Below, one piece after another: positions 16,960 through 25,209 of a stretch of DNA of 64,000 nt. Location: assembly GCA_902789395.1 (NCBI GenBank), contig CADANY010000012.1:39951-103950 (forward strand). Direction: 5' to 3'. The stretch is from an uncultured Bacteroidia bacterium (GTDB lineage Bacteria > Bacteroidota > Bacteroidia > Bacteroidales > UBA932). Position 1 is the first letter of the stretch; each line of letters starts with the position of its first letter. Position numbers and translations under genes: made by a program. Under the pieces are notes generated by a model. That model searched no databases. It had not been told where the DNA came from and saw only the letters and a program-made list of their open reading frames with translations.

Positions 16960-17160
16960 TTATTTGTGGTTTATTTCGTTGCAGGCTTCCCGCTGAGGGT
17001 GGGATAACCGGTCTTGGAGTCTTTGATCCATCCCTGGAAAACAAGTCCTTGCACAGGAGGCTCTGTCCTTGCAGCCCAGGTATTCCGGGCATCCGGTCAG
17101 CAGCAGAGGCAGCACGAAAAGAAGGAACCACCGGCAGGGAATGCGCGTCGGGTGAATCAT
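16960..17160 (-). CDS. Possible small Cys-rich lipoprotein
   Basis: 66 codons from the ATG at 17160. The N-terminus has the form of a lipoprotein signal: basic region, hydrophobic stretch WFLLFVLPLLL and lipobox LTGC. The short mature part has three more cysteines (PEYLGCKDRASCARTC) and no recognised domain. A TATATTTG promoter box lies 40 nt upstream. Against it: no ribosome site, no known family, and an ORF of this size can arise by chance. It could instead be the leader of the aminotransferase transcript. Confidence 0.45.
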   Translation of the reverse strand: MIHPTRIPCRWFLLFVLPLLLTGCPEYLGCKDRASCARTCFPGMDQRLQDRLSHPQREACNEINHK

Positions 17161-17199
17161 AATCTGTCCGGGTTTCAAGTTAGTGTTTCATATCCTTCA

Positions 17200-17207
17200 C
17201 AAATATA
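17200..17207 (-). promoter_or_regulatory. Likely -7 box for the small lipoprotein/aminotransferase unit
   Basis: Minus-strand TATATTTG, an exact TAnnTTTG. The best TTTG upstream (complement of 17223-17226) is only 15 nt away, so the -33 element is weak. It is divergent to, and close to, the atpD promoter. Confidence 0.5.
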
Positions 17208-17218
17208 GAAAAATTCAG

Positions 17219-17249
17219 TTGCCAAAGAAAAAGAAAGTGATTAAATTTG
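17219..17249 (+). promoter_or_regulatory. Promoter of the ATP synthase operon
   Basis: TTG at 17219-17221, a 20-nt spacer and TAAATTTG at 17242-17249. The atpD start is 24 nt beyond the box, which predicts a leader of under 20 nt. Confidence 0.75.
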
Positions 17250-17261
17250 TACGATTTGTAA

Positions 17262-18797
<1,536 letters not shown>

Positions 18798-18800
18798 ACC

Positions 18801-19046
18801 ATGGATCCGATCCGACTTCATATCCTCTCTCCCGAGGGTGAGATCCTCGATACGACAACGGACCTTGTCGTCCTGCCGGGTACGCAGGGCCTGTTCGAGG
18901 TCCTGCAGGACCATGCTCCGCTGATTACCTCGCTTGAGGCAGGGGAGATTACCTACCGGGACGGGGCGGAGCGGAAAGCCGTAGCGATCCGGTCAGGCTT
19001 TGTCGAAGTGCGGGATAACCGGGTGGATGTCTGTGCCGAACTATGA
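18801..19046 (+). CDS. atpC: F1Fo ATP synthase subunit epsilon, short form
   Basis: 81 residues. Only the N-terminal beta-sandwich is present (MDPIRLHILSPEGEIL, LPGTQGLFEVLQDHAPLIT), which links the rotor to the c ring. The C-terminal two-helix domain that inhibits ATP hydrolysis in E. coli and Bacillus (total length about 130-139) is absent, as is usual for Bacteroidota. Hydrolysis control must therefore work another way. Its stop overlaps the atpB start (ATGA at 19043-19046). Confidence 0.95.
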   Translation: MDPIRLHILSPEGEILDTTTDLVVLPGTQGLFEVLQDHAPLITSLEAGEITYRDGAERKAVAIRSGFVEVRDNRVDVCAEL

Positions 19047-20134
19047 TCAGAGTGCTCCTCATATCGGTTCTGATGCTCCTCCAGGCACTGTCCGTTCCGG
19101 AAGGGGATTCCCTCTCTTCCGCGTCGCTTCGCGACCCTGTACGGGCAAATGCTCCAGAGAGGGAATCCCCTTCCGGAACGGAGGCTGAAGGGAATGACCT
19201 GAACGTTGCCGAAATCATCTTCGACCATATCGGCGATGACTATGAGTGGCATATCGCCTCCTGGGGAGACCGGCACCTCATCCTGCACCTTCCCGTGATC
19301 GTCCACAGCTCAACTGGCTGGCACGTCTTTTCATCCCGTCATCTGGAGAACGGCGCCTCATGGGAAGGCCTGAAGATTGATCCTGAAAAAGGAAAGATCA
19401 TTGAAGCGGACAGCGGAAAGCGGCCTTTCGACATTTCGATAACCAAGAACGTCCTGGCCTTGATGTTCAGCTGCCTGCTCCTTCTGGCCGTCGTTCTCTG
19501 TACGGCACGCTGGTACCGTAGGCACGACGTCCTGAAAGAGACTCCGACGGGAATTGCCGCCTTGATGGAACCGCTGATCATGATGGTCCACAATATGGCC
19601 CGCGAAAATATCGGCGAAGAGGATTACCGGAAGTTCTCGCCCTACCTGTGCATGGCCTTCCTTTTCATCCTTTTCAACAACTTCCTCGGCATTGTCCCGT
19701 TTTTCCCCGGCGGGGCCAACCTGACGGGAAATATCGCGGTCACTCTCGTCCTGGCGCTTTTTACGTTCTTTACAGTCAATATCTTCGGAACGAAGCATTA
19801 TTATAAAGAGATATTCGCCCCGGACGTCCCGGGTTTCCTCAAACCGATCATGCCGGTCATCGAAGTGTTCAGTGCGATGATGAAACCCGTCTCCCTGACG
19901 ATCCGTCTTTTTGCGAACATGCTTGCCGGCCATATCATGATCCTCAGCATCGTCTGCGTGATTTTCATCATGGCCAAGTACGGGGCCGTCATGCTGGGTT
20001 CCATGAGTGTGATTTCGGTGCTCTTCGGCGTTTTCCTGGATGCGCTGGAGTGCCTCGTCGCCTTTATCCAGGCGTATGTATTTACCATGCTGTCCTCGAT
20101 TTATATCGGGCTGGCCAGACAAAAAGGAGATTAA
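19043..20134 (+). CDS. atpB: F1Fo ATP synthase subunit a, with an in-frame palindromic insert
   Basis: 363 residues. N-terminal signal-like segment (MIRVLLISVLMLLQALS), then residues 17-47 encoded entirely by a perfect palindrome (19091-19182), then the usual Bacteroidota periplasmic start NVAEIIFDHIGDDYEWHI. Several membrane helices follow, and the essential half-channel arginine is in SLTIRLFANMLAGHIM. The protein forms the stator half-channels that lead protons to the c ring. The insert is hydrophilic and sits between the signal and the mature domain, where it is least likely to harm. Start overlaps atpC; no atpI is found between atpC and atpB. Confidence 0.97.
   Translation: MIRVLLISVLMLLQALSVPEGDSLSSASLRDPVRANAPERESPSGTEAEGNDLNVAEIIFDHIGDDYEWHIASWGDRHLILHLPVIVHSSTGWHVFSSRHLENGASWEGLKIDPEKGKIIEADSGKRPFDISITKNVLALMFSCLLLLAVVLCTARWYRRHDVLKETPTGIAALMEPLIMMVHNMARENIGEEDYRKFSPYLCMAFLFILFNNFLGIVPFFPGGANLTGNIAVTLVLALFTFFTVNIFGTKHYYKEIFAPDVPGFLKPIMPVIEVFSAMMKPVSLTIRLFANMLAGHIMILSIVCVIFIMAKYGAVMLGSMSVISVLFGVFLDALECLVAFIQAYVFTMLSSIYIGLARQKGD
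19091..19182. repeat. Perfect palindromic element inside atpB (copy 2)
   Basis: A 27-bp perfect inverted repeat: 19091-19117 pairs with 19156-19182. The 38-nt centre holds a small hairpin GTCGC-TTC-GCGAC. It lies wholly within the atpB reading frame and keeps it open, encoding residues 17-47. The arm core TTCCGGAAGGGGATTCCC matches the intergenic palindrome at 11654 at 14 of 18 positions. In RNA this would be a very stable hairpin between the F1 genes atpDC and the rest of the operon, so it may also affect expression ratios. Confidence 0.88.
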
Positions 20135-20155
20135 CAATATAAAACTTTTGGTATT

Positions 20156-20410
20156 ATGTTAGGAATGATGTTACTTCAGGCAGCCGCGGGTGCTGCTCTC
20201 GGAAAAGTCGGCGCTGCCGTCGGAGCTGCGATCGCCGCCCTTGCCGCCGCTATCGGTATCGGAAAAATCGGCCATGCGACCATGGAATCGATCGCCCGTC
20301 AGCCGGAATCCGCCGGCAACATGCGAACCTCGATGATTATCGCGGCCGGTATGATCGAAGGCGCCGCCCTCTTCGCTATCATCGTCTGCCTGCTGACTAT
20401 TTTCTTCTAG
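20156..20410 (+). CDS. atpE: F1Fo ATP synthase subunit c
   Basis: 84 residues, two membrane helices with the polar loop ARQPES between them. Helix 1 is glycine/alanine-rich (AAAIGIGKIG). The ion-binding carboxylate is the glutamate in AAGMIEGAALFAI of helix 2. The residue after it is Gly rather than Ser/Thr, and the helix-1 position that is Gln in Na+-type rings is Ile, so the ring looks proton-type. It makes the rotor ring. It is 21 nt after atpB and 6 nt before atpF. Confidence 0.97.
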   Translation: MLGMMLLQAAAGAALGKVGAAVGAAIAALAAAIGIGKIGHATMESIARQPESAGNMRTSMIIAAGMIEGAALFAIIVCLLTIFF

Positions 20411-20416
20411 GCGCGT

Positions 20417-20926
20417 ATGAATCTGATAACGCCAGACAGCGGCCTCCTTTTCTGGATGGTCCTGATCTTCGGCATCGTCTTTTTCCTCCTGGCTAAATTC
20501 GGCTTTCCGGTCATCACCTCGATGGTCGAGAAGCGCAATGAGACGATTGAAAAGTCGCTCAAGGATGCCAAAGAGATTGAATTGAAGATGACGGAGATGG
20601 TCCAGGATCATGCCCGGATGTTGGAGGAGGCGCGCAAGGAACAGGCCCAGATTCTCCGGGAAGCGACCGATTCCCGGAAGCAGATTCTCGAGCAGGCGAA
20701 AACCGATGCCCGGGAGGAAGCGGACAAGATCGTCACGGAGGCCCGTGCCCGGATTGCCGATGAGAAGGAAAGCGCGATGCGGGATATCCGCCGCGAAGCC
20801 GCCCTCCTGTCGGTCGGAGTGGCAGAGAAGATCCTCCGGGAGGAACTTTCCTCGGAAAAGGCACAGCAAGCCTATCTGGAGCGTCTGGTCGATGAGGTCG
20901 CCCGGGAAAATGAACAAGTTTCATAA
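20417..20926 (+). CDS. atpF: F1Fo ATP synthase subunit b
   Basis: 169 residues. One N-terminal membrane helix (LLFWMVLIFGIVFFLLAKFG at about 9-28) and a long charged helix rich in Glu, Lys, Arg and Ala that forms the peripheral stalk dimer (KRNETIEKSLKDAKEIELKM and onward). It joins subunit a to the F1 head through delta. Gene spacing: 6 nt after atpE, 3 nt before atpH. Confidence 0.97.
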   Translation: MNLITPDSGLLFWMVLIFGIVFFLLAKFGFPVITSMVEKRNETIEKSLKDAKEIELKMTEMVQDHARMLEEARKEQAQILREATDSRKQILEQAKTDAREEADKIVTEARARIADEKESAMRDIRREAALLSVGVAEKILREELSSEKAQQAYLERLVDEVARENEQVS

Positions 20927-20929
20927 AAG

Positions 20930-21487
20930 ATGGATGACGGAATCATAGCGTCCCGTTATGCGGATGCCCTGCTGAAATACGTCCTCGAAAACGGGGACGG
21001 AGAGGCGGTGTGCGCCCAGGCTGTGCTGTTGGAGAAATCGCTCTCCGAGCTCCCGGACCTGGCTATGATCCTCGAGACTCCGGAAGAAATCCCTGACGAC
21101 GCTAAAATCGGTCTTATTGCCTCTGCCGTCGGCGGGAAGATGGAAGACGGGTTCGAAAGGTTTGTCCGGATGGTTTTCGAAAACCGGAGGGTCCCGCTCC
21201 TGAGGATGATGCTCCGGGATTTTATTATCCGCTACCAACGCAGCCAGGGGAAGGTCAAAGGGCATCTTCGGGTCGTCACGGCTCCGCCGGAGTCGCTGCT
21301 GGAAAAACTTCGTAGCCTCGTCAAGGCGAAAACGGGTCTTGACGCAGAAATCGAGACGACGATCGATCCCTCCCTCATCGGTGGATTCGTATTCGACATC
21401 GACGACTATCTGATCGATGCCAGCATCGTCCGCCAGCTGGACCGCATCCGCGCCCAATTTGTCGATAACAACAGAAGAATCGTTTAG
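20930..21487 (+). CDS. atpH: F1Fo ATP synthase subunit delta
   Basis: 185 residues. The OSCP/delta pattern is clear: IIASRYADALLKYV at the N-terminus, a six-helix N-domain, and the C-terminal VTAPPESLLEKLRSLVKAKTG, then DPSLIGGFVFDIDDYLIDAS. It caps F1 and holds the b-subunit stalk. It sits in the normal operon place between atpF and atpA, with 3-nt gaps on both sides. Confidence 0.97.
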   Translation: MDDGIIASRYADALLKYVLENGDGEAVCAQAVLLEKSLSELPDLAMILETPEEIPDDAKIGLIASAVGGKMEDGFERFVRMVFENRRVPLLRMMLRDFIIRYQRSQGKVKGHLRVVTAPPESLLEKLRSLVKAKTGLDAEIETTIDPSLIGGFVFDIDDYLIDASIVRQLDRIRAQFVDNNRRIV

Positions 21488-21490
21488 TTT

Positions 21491-23071
21491 ATGGATCAGC
21501 ATATCAAAGCAAGTGAATTGTCGGAAGTCCTTCTCGAGCAGCTGAAAGCGATGCGGACCGAGCTCCGCTTCGAAGAGACCGGCAAGGTGCTTCAGGTCAG
21601 CGACGGAGTTGTCCGGATCTACGGCCTGACAAACGCCGAAGCCGGGGAACTCCTCGAATTCGAGAACGGGATCATGGCCGTCGTGATGAACCTTGAGCCG
21701 GATAACGTCGGCGCCGTCCTGATGGGACCGACCGACCGGATCAAGGAAGGGATGGTCGTGCGCCGTACCGGACGGATTGCCTCGATCGGGGTGAATGAGT
21801 CCATGGTCGGACGCGTCGTAGACCCGCTCGGGAATCCGTTGGATGGACAAGGGCTCATTCCGGGAGAGAAGACGGATATGCCGTTGGAACGCAAGGCGCC
21901 CGGGGTTATTTTCCGCCAGCCGGTTACGGAACCGCTCCAGACCGGCCTGAAGGCCATCGATGCAATGATCCCGATCGGGCGCGGGCAGCGGGAACTGATC
22001 ATCGGCGACCGCCAGACCGGAAAGACTGCAATCGCCCTGGATACGATTATCAATCAACGCTCCTGCTTCCTGGAAGGGAAGCCGGTCTACTGTATTTATG
22101 TCGCTGTCGGACAGAAAGGCAGTACCGTTGCGAGCATCGTCGAAACGCTCCGCTCGAAAGGAGCGATGGACTATACCGTCGTCGTCGCGGCTACCGCGGC
22201 CGATCCGGCAGCCCTGCAGTATTATGCTCCCTTCGCCGGCGCCGCCATCGGCGAATATTTCCGGGATACGGGCCGGCATGCCCTCGTTGTCTACGACGAT
22301 CTGTCGAAGCAGGCCGTCGCTTACCGGGAAGTTTCCCTGATCCTCCGCCGGCCTTCCGGCCGGGAGGCCTATCCGGGCGATATCTTCTATCTCCATTCCC
22401 GTCTTCTCGAGAGAGCCGCGAAGATTATCGGTCAGCAGGAAGTCGCAGAGCAGATGAACGATCTCCCGGCCAGTCTGAAAGGAAAGGTTCGCGGAGGCGG
22501 TTCCCTGACCGCTCTTCCGATCATCGAAACCCAGGCCGGAGACGTATCGGCTTATATCCCGACCAATGTCATTTCGATTACGGACGGGCAGATCTATCTG
22601 GAATCCGGTCTCTTCAACCAGGGCGTGCGTCCGGCGATCAACGTCGGTATTTCTGTCTCCCGAGTCGGCGGCAGCGCCCAGGTCAAGTCCATGAAAAAAG
22701 TTGCCGGAACCCTGAAAATGGACCAGGCACAGTACAACGAGCTGGAAGCTTTCTCCAAGTTCTCCTCGGATATGGACAAGGTTACGGCGATGGCCCTGGA
22801 CAAAGGGCGCAAGAACAACCAGCTTTTGATCCAGCCCCAGTACAGCCCGATGCCCGTCGGCGAGCAGGTCGCGATCCTCTATTGCGGTACAAACGCGCTG
22901 ATGCGGGATATCCCGATCGACCGCGTCCGTGAGTTCCAGGATCTGTTCCTCGAGCGGATGCGGGCCTCGCACAAGGATGATATCCTTGACCCGCTTTCCA
23001 ACGGGGTCATTTCACAAGAAATCCGCGATAAAATCGAAGCGGAAGCCGCTTCGGTCATTGCAGCCATGTAG
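21491..23071 (+). CDS. atpA: F1Fo ATP synthase subunit alpha
   Basis: 526 residues. N-terminal delta-binding region ([20 protein letters not shown]), beta-barrel domain, P-loop [23 protein letters not shown] and the alpha signature [17 protein letters not shown], then [14 protein letters not shown]. It forms the non-catalytic nucleotide sites alternating with beta in F1. Normal length and no missing motif. 3 nt after atpH and 2 nt before atpG. Confidence 0.99.
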   Translation: MDQHIKASELSEVLLEQLKAMRTELRFEETGKVLQVSDGVVRIYGLTNAEAGELLEFENGIMAVVMNLEPDNVGAVLMGPTDRIKEGMVVRRTGRIASIGVNESMVGRVVDPLGNPLDGQGLIPGEKTDMPLERKAPGVIFRQPVTEPLQTGLKAIDAMIPIGRGQRELIIGDRQTGKTAIALDTIINQRSCFLEGKPVYCIYVAVGQKGSTVASIVETLRSKGAMDYTVVVAATAADPAALQYYAPFAGAAIGEYFRDTGRHALVVYDDLSKQAVAYREVSLILRRPSGREAYPGDIFYLHSRLLERAAKIIGQQEVAEQMNDLPASLKGKVRGGGSLTALPIIETQAGDVSAYIPTNVISITDGQIYLESGLFNQGVRPAINVGISVSRVGGSAQVKSMKKVAGTLKMDQAQYNELEAFSKFSSDMDKVTAMALDKGRKNNQLLIQPQYSPMPVGEQVAILYCGTNALMRDIPIDRVREFQDLFLERMRASHKDDILDPLSNGVISQEIRDKIEAEAASVIAAM

Positions 23072-23073
23072 TT

Positions 23074-24009
23074 ATGCCGTCCCTTAAGGAAATCAAAGGC
23101 CGAATCGGCTCTGTCAAAAGCACGCTGAAGATTACTTCCGCGATGAAACTCGTGGCTTCGTCGAAGCTTCGGAGGGCCCAGCAGGCCATTCAGTCCATGC
23201 TCCCGTACGAGCGGCAGCTCCATGCCATCCTCCAAGACCTGATGGCCGATTATGCGGCCAAGGTCGACTTGGGAAAGATTCCGGAATCGGAAGGAATGGG
23301 CGGAGCTTTCGTAGCCGGCCGCGAAGATGTCCGCAAGGTCGCGCTGGTGGCCCTTGCGTCAAACTCCTCCCTCTGCGGCGGGTTCAATGCCAATGCCGTC
23401 AGGCTTGCCTTGGATACGATCCGGGAATACCGCTCCGCCGGGATCGACGTTACGGTCTTTGCCGTCGGCCGCAAGATGGCGGAAGCGATGCGTCGGGTCG
23501 GCGTTAATCCGGAGGAAGTCCCTTATGAAGAAGGGACCCTCGATTTGGTCAAGCTTTCCGAGAAACCTGATTATGTCCATTCTTCCGTTCTGGGGCAGCG
23601 GTTGATGGACGGATTCGTATCCGGCGACTTCGACAAGGTTGAACTGGTCTGGAACCACTTTGTATCAACCGCTTCCCAGAAGGCGACACGCGAGACTTTC
23701 CTGCCCCTCTCCCTTTCTGAGACGGGCGCCTCACTCGTATCTGAGGAAGCCCGGAAAGGACTTTTCATCGTTGAGCCTTCAACCGCCTATCAGGTCTCTG
23801 AACTCCTTCCGAAAGTTCTGAAACTCAAGGTGTTTACCATTTTACTTGATAGCTCTGCGGCAGAGCATGCCGCCCGCACGGTAGCGATGCAGACGGCGAC
23901 CGACAACGGAGAAGACCTGCTGCAGGAGCTGACACTCGACTACAACAAAGGACGCCAGCAAAAGATTACCTCCGAGATCCTCGATATTGTCGGAGGATCC
24001 CTGAAATAA
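23074..24009 (+). CDS. atpG: F1Fo ATP synthase subunit gamma
   Basis: 311 residues. N-terminal coiled-coil helix with SLKEIKGRIGSVKSTLKITS and AMKLVASSKLRRAQQ, a Rossmann-like middle with SNSSLCGGFNANAV, and the C-terminal helix with AVAMQTATDNGEDLLQELTL and YNKGRQQKITSEILDIVGG. It is the central rotor shaft. Last gene of the ATP synthase operon; no terminator is seen in the 9 nt before namZ, so read-through is likely. Confidence 0.98.
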   Translation: MPSLKEIKGRIGSVKSTLKITSAMKLVASSKLRRAQQAIQSMLPYERQLHAILQDLMADYAAKVDLGKIPESEGMGGAFVAGREDVRKVALVALASNSSLCGGFNANAVRLALDTIREYRSAGIDVTVFAVGRKMAEAMRRVGVNPEEVPYEEGTLDLVKLSEKPDYVHSSVLGQRLMDGFVSGDFDKVELVWNHFVSTASQKATRETFLPLSLSETGASLVSEEARKGLFIVEPSTAYQVSELLPKVLKLKVFTILLDSSAAEHAARTVAMQTATDNGEDLLQELTLDYNKGRQQKITSEILDIVGGSLK

Positions 24010-24018
24010 TTTTTCATT

Positions 24019-25209
24019 ATGAGAACGATTAGTGCCCTTTTGGTCTCCTTCGCAATGTTGGTATCCTGTTCGGCAGGTAACCAGGAATTGCTTCTTGGCG
24101 ATATGCAGCCCGAGACCTACCGTCCTCTCCTGGAGGGACGCAGGATTGCCCTATTGAGCAACCAGACCGGTCTTGCCGGAACGACAGCCGATGCCCCGCA
24201 TGTCCTCGACGTTATGCTTGGAGAAGGACTTGATGTCCAGGCCGTATTCAGCCCTGAACATGGATTCCGGGGAACTGCGGATGCCGGGGAGCATGTCGGA
24301 AGCAGCGTCGATCCCGGGACCGGAGTCGAAATCCTCTCCCTTTATGGCGGAAAGACGGATATCCACTCTCCCGAAGTCCTTGACAGATTCGATGTCCTGG
24401 TTGTAGATATCCAGGATGTGGGACTGCGGTTCTATACGTACTATGTCACGATGTTCAAGTTGATGGATGCCTGTGCGGCGGCCGGAAAGAAGGTCGTCAT
24501 TTTCGACCGGCCGAATCCGAACGGCTCTTATGTCGACGGGCCCATCCTGGACATGGACTATGCTTCCGGTGTCGGCCGGCTGCCGATCCCGATCGTCCAT
24601 GGGATGACGCTCGGAGAACTGGCCCGGATGATTGTCGGCGAGGGCTGGATGGACACGAAAGAAGTGCCGGAGGATTTCCTGAGTGTTGTTCCGTGCCGGA
24701 ATTATACCCACCAGACCCGTTATGAACTGCCGGTCAATCCTTCTCCGAACCTTAAGGACATGAAGGCGGTCTATCTCTATCCATCTACCTGCTTTTTCGA
24801 GGGAACCACGGTCTCCCTCGGCCGCGGAACGGATGTCCCCTTTGAGATATACGGCCATCCCGACATGACCGGATGCACCTTTACCTTTACGCCGGAGAGC
24901 GTTCCCGGAGCGAAGAATCCGCCGCTGCTGGGCCAGCTCTGCCGCGGGGTGGATCTGCGGGATCTGGATAATGAGACGATTATCGCCGGCGGAGTCAATC
25001 TCTCTTATGTTATCGATGCCTATAACAAGATGGGCCGGCCGGAGGACTTCTTCAGGAACGGCCGTTTCTTCGACCTTCTCGCCGGAAACGGATGGATCCG
25101 GCAGATGATCAAGGATGGGGCCACCTCGGAGGATCTCAAAAAGGCATGGGCTCCCGATGTGGAACAGTTCCTTTCACAAAGAAAACCCTATCTCCTTTAT
25201 GAAGAATAA
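24019..25209 (+). CDS. namZ: NamZ-like exo-beta-N-acetylmuramidase (DUF1343), lipoprotein
   Basis: 396 residues. Lipoprotein signal with lipobox LVSC. Family motifs of DUF1343/GH171: GRRIALLSNQTGL, VFSPEHGFRGTADAGEHV, VLVVDIQDVGLRFYTY, DRPNPNG, and STCFFEGTTVSLGRGTD-type region. Characterised members (Bacillus NamZ and its Tannerella homologue) remove MurNAc from the non-reducing end of peptidoglycan fragments. Here it probably acts in the periplasm on turnover products. The next gene overlaps its end by 11 nt. The sugar specificity is taken from the family, not shown by this sequence. Confidence 0.9.
   Translation: MRTISALLVSFAMLVSCSAGNQELLLGDMQPETYRPLLEGRRIALLSNQTGLAGTTADAPHVLDVMLGEGLDVQAVFSPEHGFRGTADAGEHVGSSVDPGTGVEILSLYGGKTDIHSPEVLDRFDVLVVDIQDVGLRFYTYYVTMFKLMDACAAAGKKVVIFDRPNPNGSYVDGPILDMDYASGVGRLPIPIVHGMTLGELARMIVGEGWMDTKEVPEDFLSVVPCRNYTHQTRYELPVNPSPNLKDMKAVYLYPSTCFFEGTTVSLGRGTDVPFEIYGHPDMTGCTFTFTPESVPGAKNPPLLGQLCRGVDLRDLDNETIIAGGVNLSYVIDAYNKMGRPEDFFRNGRFFDLLAGNGWIRQMIKDGATSEDLKKAWAPDVEQFLSQRKPYLLYEE

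Noticed and set aside
20921..22972. 683-codon minus-strand open frame opposite atpH and atpA
   Set aside because: Antisense of conserved ATP synthase genes with full motifs; no independent evidence.
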